A DNA stretch of 18,002 nt from Paraglomus occultum (GCA_910592205.1 CAJVPJ010000727.1:1-18002), one strand, 5' to 3'; positions 1 through 8,884 are shown, counted from the first letter of the stretch. Notes: generated by a model not told the origin, from the letters alone. Numbers and translations are program-made.

Positions 1-515
1 TACAACAATTGCTTTTCATTGTTTATGGATTAACTTTTATCGTATTTTTTCAAGGAATCAAACAGGTTTGACTTTTTCTTTTTTACAACGCCAAGTGATT
101 GTTGATAAAAAAGATGCGTAATACAACAAAGAATGTTCTACAACAATTGCTTTTCATTGTTTATGGATTAACTTTTATCGTATTTTTTCAAGGAATCAAA
201 CAGGTTTGACTTTTTTTTTTTACAACGCCAAGTGATTGTTGATAAGAATGTTCTACAACAATTACCTTTTATTGTTCATATCAAACAGGTTTGACTCTAT
301 TTTTACAACGCCAAATGATTGTTGATGGAAAAGATTATCTTTTATTGTTCATAGATTAACTCTTTACAGTATTTTTTCAATGAATCAATAAACAGGGTTG
401 ACTTTTATAATCTTGCCAACATTAAGTGATTGTTGATAGAGAAGATGCGTAATACAACAAAGAATATTCTACAATCATTGTTTGGACTAACTTTTTACCG
501 TATGTTTAAACTAGT
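1..515. repeat. Degenerate AT-rich tandem repeats, outer left
   Basis: The first unit (1-138) begins TACAACAATTGCTTTTCATT and restarts almost unchanged at 139. Shorter, more diverged units start near 254 and 333, and the last is recognisable up to about 515. Recurring blocks are ACAACAATTG, CATTGTTTATGGATTAAC, AAACAGGTTTGAC, ACAACGCCAAGTGATTGTTG and AAGATGCGTAATACAACAAAG. Units differ by internal deletions and substitutions, so the array is old or fast-changing. The window begins exactly at a unit start, so the array probably continues outward. No coding potential or telomere repeat is seen. Confidence 0.9.
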
Positions 516-634
516 TGGATATTATTTGGTCTATTGATAGATAGTATAATTATAATGTCAAAGTTTCTTTATCTTTCTGTGTGATGCCTTGTGGCAAATG
601 CTAATTTGGGAGAGGAATTTCTACAGTTATATAA

Positions 635-1053
635 AGCACATCATTTGCAGCCTTTCAAGAATTACGTTTCTATCAAAAAGCCACAGACATAACAATCATT
701 GACTTACAAAAAACTCAGAGCTTTTTATCCTACCTAAAAGTTATAAAATTTAATATTATAATCATTTTTTAAAAAAAAAACTCCAACAAAAGCGTGGCAA
801 TCAATATTGTCACAATTAATTTTTTAAAACAAAAGCGATGCCGTTTTTCAACGCAAAAATAGAAAAAGCCCTGCCCCACAGACTTTGGGTTTTGCCGGGT
901 CTGTCAACAATTACGCCTGGGCAGAACATGGTTTTGCAAATATGGACTTGTTTGTCTCTGAGGTAAGCACTTTCTGGTATTAGTGACTTTTATAAGAGGA
1001 TGTGTTGAAGCAAATGAGCAAATTGCTTCTTCTTTTTCTAGACATTTTTATAA
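635..1053 (+). pseudogene. Cryptic spliced coding remnant, SAM-like or histone-like
   Basis: Three pieces join in one phase. The first is open from 635, with a possible acceptor ending at 650, and reads AFQELRFYQKATDITI. A weak GTTATA donor at 740 could join CAG|ACT at 880, giving LGFAGSVNNYAWAEHGFANM. A strong donor (GTAAGC, 963) and acceptor (TTCTTTTTCTAG, to 1041) then add three residues and TAA at 1051-1053. The combined end, from SFLSYLK through LGFAGS to DLFVSE, resembles a SAM-domain pattern. The first piece alone shares A..E.R.YQK.T...I with the first helix region of histone H3. No start codon is seen. It may be a decayed gene fragment or chance open frames; only the 963-1041 intron looks convincing. 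Confidence 0.3.
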
Positions 1054-1245
1054 CTTGTAAGAAAATAATTATAATTTTAAGAAAAAAATATTGTTCTACG
1101 TCGAAAAAGTGTGCTTGATATTGACAAAGTATCTCTCTCTCTTTTTTTAAAAAAACTGCATTTTGACTTTCAGTCAGTCGAACTTTACACTAGTTGATGA
1201 GAAGATTGATAGCGTCGAAGAAAGGCTGGGGTCGACAAAAAATTT

Positions 1246-1341
1246 GAGCTTTTATATGGAAACGAAAACATGAAGTACGGAAGTAGAAGATTCGAGCTTT
1301 TATACGGAAATAAAAACATGAAGTACAGGAGTAGAAGATTT
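1246..1341. repeat. 48-bp tandem doublet
   Basis: Two adjacent 48-base units (1246-1293 and 1294-1341) begin GAGCTTTTATA and contain AAAACATGAAGTAC followed by GAGTAGAAGATT or a close variant. They differ at a few positions. No gene is seen in 1054-1454, which otherwise holds a CT-rich tract at about 1130-1147 and the interlaced inverted repeats at 1387. Confidence 0.85.
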
Positions 1342-1386
1342 ATTTGCCACTTGGAGATTACATCAACAAAATCCGTAATACCTACA

Positions 1387-1422
1387 CCCTCCGATGAGAC
1401 GTGTAACGGAGGGAGGTCTCAT
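1387..1422. repeat. Two interlaced inverted repeats
   Basis: CCCTCCG (1387-1393) is complementary to CGGAGGG (1407-1413), and ATGAGAC (1394-1400) is complementary to GTCTCAT (1416-1422). The halves alternate, so the two pairings cross as in a pseudoknot. In RNA the linkers (0, 6 and 2 bases) look too short for both seven-pair stems to form together, so alternative hairpins or a DNA-level protein site are more likely. It lies between the 48-bp doublet and the 74-bp hairpin array. Confidence 0.7.
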
Positions 1423-1453
1423 GGTGCATTTGGCGTACTATAAAATTTATATA

Positions 1454-1675
1454 AAAATTTCGAGATAAACTTTCTACTGTTGCACTCAAACGGTTTCAAA
1501 ATTTTGATGAAACCGTTTGTTTATTGTAAAATTTTGAGATAAAATTTCTACTGTTGTACTCAAACGGTTTCAAAATTTTGATGAAACCGTTTGTTTATTG
1601 TAAAATTTCGAGATAAACTTTTTACTGTTGTACTAAAACGGTTTCAAAATTTTGATGAAACCGTTTGTTTATTGT
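1454..1675. repeat. Three 74-bp tandem units, each with a hairpin
   Basis: Units at 1454-1527, 1528-1601 and 1602-1675 have exactly the same length and differ at a few bases. Each contains AAACGGTTTC and GAAACCGTTT separated by 11 bases (1488-1518, 1562-1592, 1636-1666), a perfect 10-base stem. The loop begins AAAATTTT, which is itself self-complementary. Each unit ends GTTTATTG. Even spacing with stem conservation suggests a structural or binding role or a recently amplified satellite. No coding frame is involved. Confidence 0.92.
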
Positions 1676-1731
1676 AATTTTAGTTTTATTTTTTTTGTTT
1701 TCCCTGCAAATTTTGTGGAGTAATATTTTCG

Positions 1732-1990
1732 AAAATGGCGGTTTTCCGAAATACCAGTTTTGAGAGATTATTGATGGACAATTACATATAGTAAATTAAG
1801 AAACTGTGAATATAATAATAATATCGGTTTATCGAGCTTAAATTCTTATAAGAACGTGACAAAATAATATCGGTTATCGGAATTGCGTGGATGTTATATG
1901 AAAATATCGGTTTTACGAGCGAATTTTGTTCTACGTGTTTTGGGGAATTAGAAAAATTATCAGTTTTGGCATTTATCGGTTTTCCGAGCT
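1732..1990. repeat. Dispersed CGGTTTT-type short repeats
   Basis: A motif close to TATCGGTTTTNCGAGC recurs at 1822-1837, 1868-1881, 1905-1920 and 1974-1990, with weaker forms at about 1737-1750 (GGCGGTTTTCCGA) and 1959. Spacing is irregular (about 35-85 bases). The CGGTTT core also occurs in the hairpin stems of the neighbouring 74-bp array, so the two may be related. A 75-codon open frame on the minus strand here is low-complexity and looks like a by-product of the repeats. Confidence 0.7.
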
Positions 1991-2364
1991 TTGACTGTAT
2001 CGCTCGCAAGAATGTTTATATAAAATGCCTGTTGAGTTCAAGTCTTTGAAGTAAAGCATGCCTTCTCTCAATTATGGTCACAATAAACAAAAACTTGTAG
2101 AATCCAACCTTACGACTTTTATACTTAAAAACCAGTATATTAACATTAATACTATTAGCCCACCTCTACTTTTACAAGAAACTTTCGTCCGTCTCTGAAA
2201 TTATAATTTTAACAACGCATCCGTCCCCCAAAAGACAAACGAACCAATAGAAAATAACAAATGGACTACGTTGTTCTATACTTCTGCTGGTATTACGGTC
2301 TTGATTGAGAAACTCGGAGTTGAAAGAAATTCTTTGTTGAATAATCATACGTGGCACAGCGCAC
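1991..2364. other. Stretch with no supported gene
   Basis: No convincing gene, RNA or repeat is seen. A 64-codon minus-strand frame (2172-2366) carries a hydrophobic patch (VIFYWFVCLLGDG) but has no splice context or recognisable motif, so it is not called. Confidence 0.5.
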
Positions 2365-2937
2365 ATGGGGATTGGATTGGGACGCGTAGGGAAAGGTCAT
2401 ACACCGACAGTAAGATAAGGGTAATGTAATGTGAATACAAATAACGACAGTTAAATCAGAAATAAACCGTCAACATATTCGCTCAGAAAAAAAGCACATC
2501 AATTTTCCACTTCAAAATGGTTTGTCTCTTTCAGTATGGATCAATGTATACCTATCTACGTATTTATCACGTTAATGTATTCACTCATCCTCCGCGTAAA
2601 ATCGGAAACCTCTATTCGAATGTTGCGTTATGTAATATTTACTTTTCTTATCAGGCTTCGTTTTACGATTAGAGATATAGTAAAGCCGTCCCCCGAGGCC
2701 TTGTTCAGTTATGAGAAAATAACAATCGTAAACATTACACCGCCCTTTGCCTCTATAATATATGGTAAAACGGACAGAATTTTACATCTATTGTTAAAAC
2801 TATTTACTGTTGTAAACTTTCTCGATCCGCTCACTTTTCGAACATGGACAAGAGTGCTGTCCAACGATATACATGATATTAATATTGATGATTCAAGCGA
2901 ACTGCTGTTCATATTATTGTTGTTTTATACAAATTGA
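2365..2937 (+). CDS. Doubtful small gene, possibly two exons
   Basis: Two readings compete. In the spliced one, ATG at 2365 opens a 15-codon exon (MGIGLGRVGKGHTPT), then a 125-base intron (donor GTAAGA at 2410, acceptor CTCTTTCAG ending at 2534), then 45 codons starting YGSMYTYLRIYHVNVF and ending at TAG 2670-2672. In the unspliced one, ATG at 2536 opens a 133-codon frame to TGA at 2935-2937, with hydrophobic ends (IPIYVFITLMYSLIL near the N-terminus, LLFILLLF near the C-terminus). The good acceptor favours an exon starting at 2535; the long open frame favours the second reading. Neither resembles a family I know. It may be a decayed gene. Confidence 0.3.
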
Positions 2938-3002
2938 AGAGATATCATTTCTTAGGGTAATCTCTGAAAAGTTATAATAATAATTGTTTAAAAATAAAAT
3001 AA

Positions 3003-3647
3003 TTAAATTCCTATGTGTCTACCACAATAGGAAGCCGCCCGCGCTCCCGAATGAGCGATTTTATACTTGACGCTCCCCAAGTATGGCTTTAAGGATGGTG
3101 CCTTTATAATTTTGCTAACCATCCAGCTCAATATTGACGCGTTTAGGCAATTTAATGCTTCAACGCTGGCACAAGCATATGCCCATTAAACCCAGCCCTC
3201 TTTGACAGCCGCCGCCCTCGGCCCGCTGGGCTTGGTGCTGTTCCAGACGAAAATGGGAAAGTCGTGTGGATGTTCGGGGCGTGTAATGTTGGTGGTGAGA
3301 GTTAGAACAAACTCTATCACTTTTTCAACCACCTGGCCGTATCAAAAGCCACCAGAAGCGAGGAGGAAGTCACAGGCCGGATTTCGACGTGTTCTGTATG
3401 GCATGGTTGATGTCTGCTACAATATTAGGTATAAGAGGAAAGAGGGAGGGGTTAGTTCAATGGTTTTAACCTCAAGTTGAATTAGACCAGTAGTTTACGA
3501 TAGTTTGCTGAAAGAAAAACAAGCTCGGATAGGGTGTTGTTGATATTGAGTGAAAATAAATACCGTGTCGTGTAGTTTATACTTACCAAGTCTTTATTTT
3601 TTATAGACAGGCGCCACGAACCATACCATTCCGGCACGCCGAACCGT
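3003..3647 (-). pseudogene. Decayed multi-exon gene, left arm
   Basis: Read on the minus strand, this GC-richer block keeps exon-like pieces. Exon A (3587-3647) reads RFGVPEWYGSWRLSIKNKDL and ends at a GTAAGT donor. A 79-base intron ends in TTTTTCTTTCAG. Exon B (3471-3507) reads QTIVNYWSNST, then TGA. A 54-base intron carries CTAAC and a pyrimidine tract. Exon C starts at 3416 as ADINHAIQNTSKSG, then changes frame and continues through a TGA (3342-3344) as VVEKVIEFVLTLTTNI and DFPIFVWNSTKP to TAA at 3186-3188. Another 60 open codons follow to TAA at 3003-3005. The two internal TGAs and a frame change mark it as broken. A possible further upstream exon (3706-3771, HLSAVADQPVTP) is weaker. I do not recognise the family. 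Confidence 0.45.
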
Positions 3648-3966
3648 CTGGGTTAGTTGTGAACCCTCTTAACGCAATGTGTCATGGGAGTGGGCATTGA
3701 AATAAACCTTTGGAAGTTTTGGGGAAAAAAAAAAAAGGAGTAACTGGTTGATCGGCAACTGCGGACAAATGCTATTGGAATAAATTGGTCATGGGAACTT
3801 CTGCATGCATGATTTAGTCGTACTGATTTAACCTTGGGGGGAAGATGGATAGATAATCATTCGAAATAACATTAGGAAACACTTAAAAAATAAAGCTAGT
3901 CCAAAAACGATAACGTGTAACAACCAATATGTCAGAGTAACTGATGCTGATAACTTTAGGAGAACT
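3648..3966. other. Upstream region, no firm gene
   Basis: It holds an A-rich tract at about 3722-3737 and the weak possible exon of the minus-strand decayed gene (3706-3771). The rest is AT-rich and probably promoter-proximal sequence for the KH-like gene that follows. Confidence 0.5.
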
Positions 3967-3976
3967 TATATAAAAG
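3967..3976 (+). promoter_or_regulatory. TATA box upstream of the KH-like gene
   Basis: TATATAAAAG followed by GGG is a textbook TATA element. It would place transcription start near 4000, about 100-150 bases before the first usable start codon, on the strand of the KH-like gene. Confidence 0.6.
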
Positions 3977-4151
3977 GGGTATGAGTGGAGTTGAGTGCAT
4001 TTTGTGCATTCTTCATCTTATTGCGCATTCTATATCGTATCTCGTTTTTCCCGCCGTACCTTGCTTCTCTTAAGATTATAAACTACAACCAAACAATGGA
4101 CGCTCAAGGAGGCACGCATGAGACTTTATTATAATTGACAATTCAGTGCTA

Positions 4152-7100
4152 ATGATTCGATTAACATTACTAAAGATTCGTTTGAACACATCAATCGAAC
4201 AGACTCTCACGTTCGTATCGTAAGCTCCGTATGGGGCTGGACTGATGAGGCACTCAGAAGACTCTTCCAGTCTTTTAGGTAAGGCATTTGATAGAAGCGA
4301 GAAGGATTTGCGCTAGTATCTGTGACTTGTTGCTTAGTACTATTCGCGTTAACAGGGCAATTGAACAAACATATGACGTCACGATTTATTTTATAAGTCA
4401 AAATCAGGTCGGTTTGAAATTCGACTTGTGTCAATAATAATGGACCTTATCTAAATAATGTTTCTTTTTTATTCCCAGGATTTTGTAGTGCACGGACAGG
4501 ATCTAGAAAAAACAAACGCCGCGTATGTCTAATTATGCTTACTCAGTGTGCGATTTCATAATATGCCAATTTCACTAACACTTTACTTGTCGCATGCAAT
4601 TTAGACGCGAGGAACTGCAAACATTAGTCATCGCTAGGGTAATTAGAGCGACTGTGATATGCAGAAGTTTTTTTCTCCGTTATTTATATTGTCTGTTAAT
4701 TTACTCTTTCAAAAAAACCTCCGATAGGCGCCCAGAGAGGCCACCGTTGTATATATTTCACCAAGAAGACCCAACACGCCAGCCAATACAACTACAGAAC
4801 CCATTGATGAACAAGTCCCAGTCTTTGTCGGCGCTAGCACTGTCGAAGAAGATCTAAACCGCGAGGAGGAGACCGAGCAGGAGACTGAGAAGGAAACCGA
4901 GAAGGAGGAAACCGAGGAGACTGAGAAGGAAACCGAGAAGGAGGAACCTGTGAAGGAATCTGAGACGGAAACGGACGAATTCATATTCGTTGATAATGCG
5001 GACGTTAGAACTGCGCTGGGGATGCGCAATAGAGGGTTTACTATGTCCACCGTCAATCTTTGGGATGAACTTTGTAACGAGATACCGGTGGAGGGAGACG
5101 TGATTTATGATGAGCATGTAAGGATGATATCATTGGTGTTGTAGATACTGTAGTTGACATATGTGGACAACAATAGTTTGGCTAACATCCGGCTTTACAC
5201 GTATAATACTCTGTCCATATTTGCTCAACGATTAGATTAAGTCAAGTCATTTAATGTTGATTTTTTATCGTTTTTCAGAAAATTCAAATAACTGGCAGGA
5301 AAACTCATATCGAAGACGCTAAGAAAAGGCTTCGAGTGCTGGAAACGATTTCGGTAATATTAGATTTGCTGTTATCGTATATAATAATACATAACTATAA
5401 CATAGTATGCCCTTTTCAAAACATCTAGCTTCGCCGTCATAGACATCTTGGGATGTCGCTCTTACATTATCCTGACAAGACGGTCTGGTTTAAGGCTAGT
5501 TTCCTTCACCTTAATAAGCACGACTATTTCAAACGCGTGGTCAGGAATGTAGGGAAAAAAGCTTTTGTCTTGGTAGCAGCCGTCCAAAATCCGGCCAATG
5601 AAAAGCAATTTTTAACAAACAAGTCGGCAACCTCGTCAACACAGCAGAGAAACTCGTCAGGCTATCCTTTTCCGTCTCGTCAACAATCGGCATCTCGTCA
5701 GTCGTCGACATCTACTCAATCATCGGCATTTCTCAAGTCACCAGCGTCGCCGACATCTCAATCGTCTCCTCAGTCGTATGGATATCCTCAGTCATCGCTA
5801 TATTCTCAGTCGTCAGCATTCCGCCAACCACCGGCATATCAATCGTCGTCATCTTCTCAGCCGCATGTATATCCTCAGTCATCAGTATATTCTCAATCAG
5901 CAGCGTCTCGCCAATCATCGGCGTTCCTTAAGTCTCCAGCATCTCCGGCGTCCCAATCATCATCGTCTCCGTCGTATGTATATCCTCAGTCATCGGTATA
6001 TTCTCAGTCTTCATCATCACGTCAATTATCGGCGTCTCGGCCATCTTCATCAGTATATCCTCAGCCATCTTCATCAGTATATCCTCAGCCATCTTCATCA
6101 GTATATCCTCAGCCATCTTCATCAGTATATCCTCAGTCATCTTCATCTGTATATCCTCAGTCATCTTCATCTGTATATCCTCAGTCATCTTCATCACAAT
6201 TATCGGCATATTCACCATCTTTCCATCCACGTATTGAAGCCGGGATTCGTCTAACAGAGGAGGAAAAGTTGGCTCGGAAACAGGCCAAGAAACAACAGCT
6301 AGCTGAAATGAGAAAAATGAGGGCTCTTGGTATCACTAAGGATGAAAATGGTGCTGTATCCGGTAGTTCCAGGCTACTGCCTGGCGACAATCATTTCGAA
6401 GGCTTCAATACTTACGAGACCAAGACTACAGCTGATACGCTCGACGAGAGGTCGACTGATTCTTCCAGCTCAATAATCCCAAACATAACAACCGAGAATG
6501 ACGAGAAACCCCTCCCAGGTCAACTGTACGTTGATATTCGATTTAAGTTGTACGGTTTTTCGTGTAATGAAAATCAATTAACCTAATTACTTTCTTATTC
6601 TTTTTGTTTGATATGATTAGACTTCGTGAATTCAATTTTGATCAAATGAAAAATATATTTAGCGAAGCGTAAGTATTATTTGATGGCAATATTGTGACTA
6701 TAAACGGGATTATAATTAAATTTGCGTTATTACTTGCAGACTGGACTATGTCCACCCCTTGAAAGGGGAAATTAGATTTTTTGGCAGGTAACTATATGTC
6801 CGTACATGTCAACGGGATTTTACGTTTGCGAATAACCAATAATTACTAAAACTCTTCGATTACGCAATTTTAGTTTGGGCAAATCTGTCTTCCAAGACGT
6901 CCCCTCGGACGTTGGAAGACAGTTGTGGGAGTACTTTGAAGTCGACGGCTTGAAGAGTCGATACAAAATGAAACATACGTTCCATAACGCGTAAGTGAGC
7001 GAAAAGAATTTTTATTGATAATTACTTGCGTGTTTTACCATCTGCTTAAACCAAAGTAATGTCGCAAAGCCTAACCCATATATTCTAATAGCGCTGCCTA

Positions 7101-8010
7101 TGATGACGATCATAAATTAATCGACTATCTTGCCGAAGTGTGCGGCGAGTTTCACAGCCGCAGCGAGCATTTCGAGATCAACGCCAAGGCGCGTAATGCG
7201 CAACATGACGATTTCGAAGACATTGTGATGTCTATTGACATCAACAATGTGCTCCTAAAGTGGGTCGCCTACCCGTGGGCCCGTGTGGCGGACGTGGATT
7301 GGAGCATTCTGGAGCGGTAATATAAGAAATCTAAAACTTGTGAGTTTTCCCACTTCAGCACACCTTTATAACAACTAATATCTCTCACACATTATCCACA
7401 GGAAATTCGATGTTCAGTTTACGATGGCCAAGCGTCGGTCGATTCGAAGCGATATCAAGCCATTTAATATGTTCATAAAAAAAGTCTCGATCACCCCCAG
7501 TACAAATCGCATCTCCTTTGAAGACATTCCTGAGCTACTTAAAGTAAAGTCGATCTATAGGAAGACGACCCGTAAATTTAAGCTGCATAAACCCTTCATG
7601 GCGGAATTTTCTCGGATCGAAAAGGTTCCTATACAGAACCAGCAGTTTCAGAAAAGGTTAGGTAAAACCGGCGAAGGGAAAATCCACTATACCATCGAGG
7701 TTAGTCACATCAGTCGAAATACGTTTGTTTCGTCTAGCGTTTTCAATGTGAATATATATATTCATCGGACGTGTCTTTTTCATTTATTTTGCAGATAATT
7801 AATCGCGAAAATAAGAGCAGATTTAAAGAAAATATTCATTTGGGCGTCGGTGAGCTTCCCACGTGGACTAAAAAAGATATATTAGGAGAAGAACCCGGGC
7901 TAGATAAGCTTGTTGAGTTAATCAAGACTATGTTGTTGCTGGTTGAAAAAACCGATAAAGCAGCTGAGAAATGGTTTGCAGAGCTAGATGTTCAGAATAA
8001 CAGCAAGTAG
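4152..8010 (+). CDS. KH-like, low-complexity, probable RNA-binding protein (13 exons)
   Basis: Exons: 4152-4219, 4317-4407, 4479-4522, 4605-4638, 4728-5117, 5279-5353, 5429-6525, 6621-6668, 6740-6787, 6874-6990, 7092-7316, 7402-7699, 7795-8010 (TAG). All phases agree, giving about 916 residues. Residues about 35-75 (TYDVTIYFIS, then DFVVHGQDLEKTNAAREEL) and 195-232 (GDVIYDEH, then KIQITGRKTHIEDAKKRL) look like strand-strand-helix KH halves, without a clear GxxG. Residues about 118-165 are Glu/Thr-rich; about 297-499 are Ser/Gln/Tyr/Pro repeats; a basic helix (EEEKLARKQAKKQQ) follows. From about 600 the conserved-looking C-terminal part includes HPLKGEIRFFGSLGKSVF and VLLKWVAYPWARVADVDW; I cannot name its family. 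RNA binding is inferred. The 5' end is uncertain: an alternative exon ending at the 4279 donor (reading VRIVSSVWGWTDEALRRLF) fits the same phase but lacks a start codon, and exon 2 could start at 4338. Confidence 0.85.
6041..6197. repeat. 24-bp coding minisatellite
   Basis: Six full 24-base units start at 6041, 6065, 6089, 6113, 6137 and 6161, with a partial seventh at 6185. The unit is close to CCATCTTCATCAGTATATCC plus TCAG and codes for PSSSVYPQ or SSSSVYPQ inside exon 7 of the KH-like gene. The period is a multiple of three, so copy-number change keeps the frame. A longer block (FLKSPASP..SQSS..YPQSS.YSQS) also occurs twice earlier in the exon, from about 5727 and 5921. Confidence 0.93.
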
Positions 8011-8124
8011 CTAATAATAATGTTTGTATTATAATAACACTATTTTAAATTAAATATTTGTCAATTAAACTGGTAGAAAACGGTTGACATTACAAAGTAT
8101 AAAGATTACATGAGTATTGTCCTA

Positions 8125-8447
8125 TCAGACATTAATGTTTACATCGTAATGTTTGTGTACTGTAGTAATGTGAACTTGCTGATTAGAGCCGAGATCAATG
8201 GCGTCGGGCCTGTCTGTGTGGTGCGAGTATTTGTTTTCGAATCGACAGCAGGCTGGTTCGGAGTGTTGAACAGCTGATTGTACTTCGGGAGCATTTTTGC
8301 TGAGCTTAAACCCAGTCTCTGTCAATGGATCAAATACTCTCTATTGACCAACGTAATTTCATTAATGTGCTGGTTAGGCGTCAAATAATATTTCGAGCAA
8401 AAAAGACAGGTTAAGAGAATATATTGAAATGAAAACAAAGAGGACAT
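8125..8447 (-). CDS. Possible small gene converging on the KH-like gene
   Basis: Two frames compete on the minus strand. Frame one starts with ATG at 8447 and reads MSSLFSFQYILLTCLFC, a signal-peptide-like start. It meets TGA after 41 codons (8322-8324) and continues in the same frame with MLPKYNQLFNTPNQPAVD to TAA at 8139-8141. Frame two has no ATG, but an acceptor (CAATAG, CTAAC upstream) is followed at 8340 by an open frame reading VFDPLTETGFKLSKNAP and ending at TGA 8125-8127. This would be a 3' terminal exon of 72 codons. Both have balanced amino-acid use. The stop lies 114 bases from the KH-like gene's stop, on the opposite strand. The family is not recognised, and it may be decayed. 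Confidence 0.3.
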
Positions 8448-8568
8448 TTTTGCGGAAAAAAAGTAAGGAATTTAAGCAAACTGGAAATTACGTCGAGTGC
8501 GAATGAACCAAAAAATTTAAACCCTTAAAAAAAAGGGTTAGACATATAAAAAATTTGTATTTTAGATG

Positions 8569-8625
8569 AAATGCCGATGATTGACGAGATGCTGTTGACT
8601 GAGGAGATGATGATGATTGAGAAAT
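8569..8625 (-). pseudogene. Fragment of the Ser/Gln repeat of the KH-like gene
   Basis: Read on the minus strand, 19 codons give ISQSSSSPQSTASRQSSAF. These match the style and several exact blocks of the repeat tract in exon 7 (SASRQSS, QSSAF, SQSS.PQS). The fragment is opposite in orientation to the intact gene in the same arm and lies about 260 bases from the spacer. It is probably a displaced piece of that gene or of a paralogue. Base-level similarity to about 5690-5780 is visible by eye. Confidence 0.55.
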
Positions 8626-8741
8626 GCAGGCCATTTCATCAAGTTTATTTCTGACTCATCAAAGAATGTCCTTGTCAGTTTGCTTGTATGAACAGTATTT
8701 TCAGGTAGTTCGAGATTAACTTCATCGTTTTCGAGAAACGC

Positions 8742-8819
8742 ACTGACATGTGTCAGATGAAAATTAACAATAATAATAAATATTGTCATGTTTATTATTC
8801 TCATCTGACACATGTCAGT
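8742..8819. repeat. 78-bp nested inverted repeat near the spacer
   Basis: ACTGACATGTGTCAGATGA (8742-8760) is exactly complementary to 8801-8819, a perfect 19-base stem. Inside it, AATAATAAA (8772-8780) pairs with TTTATTATT (8791-8799). The outer stem is itself a near palindrome (CTGACATGTGTCAG). The element looks like a tiny foldback or MITE-like unit, but no target-site duplication is obvious. Confidence 0.85.
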
Positions 8820-8884
8820 TTCGAAGCGACATAAATTCTGAACTGACAGCTCATATTTCTCTGCTTCTTCAAATACATCTTCTT

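Larger units (their letters stand above)
1..8884. repeat. Left arm of giant inverted repeat
   Basis: This whole stretch is the reverse complement of 9119-18002, with base x pairing with 18003-x. The first 62 bases match the last 62 as reverse complements, and every open frame in this arm has an identical partner at the mirrored coordinates, which excludes indels across the arm. Identity stops at 8884/9119: base 8885 is A, while its partner 9118 is C and would require G. The outer end is not reached in the window. The arm carries one intact intron-containing gene, several decayed genes and several repeat clusters. Such arms can come from inverted duplication or from fold-back artefacts. Confidence 0.98.

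Noticed and set aside
1-515. CRISPR array or telomere at the window ends
   Set aside because: Units are long, degenerate and adjacent without unique spacers, and no short G-rich telomere repeat is seen.
2172-2366. 64-codon minus-strand frame
   Set aside because: It has no splice context, no domain, and a length expected by chance in AT-rich DNA.
3202-3480. 92-codon plus-strand frame
   Set aside because: It opposes the exon-like pieces of the decayed minus-strand gene, which have matching splice sites.
4709-5117. Ser- and Leu-rich minus-strand frames (115 and 87 codons)
   Set aside because: They are complements of the Glu/Thr repeat in exon 5 of the KH-like gene.
5778-6254. 158-codon plus-strand frame and several minus-strand frames over exon 7
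   Set aside because: They are shadows of the 24-bp coding repeat: a 3n-period repeat without stops leaves other frames open. Only the frame that joins exons in phase is kept.
8520-8539. AACCCTT/AAGGGTT hairpin as telomere-like sequence or terminator
   Set aside because: Only one copy of the motif occurs, with no tandem telomere repeat, and intrinsic terminators do not apply to a eukaryotic gene.
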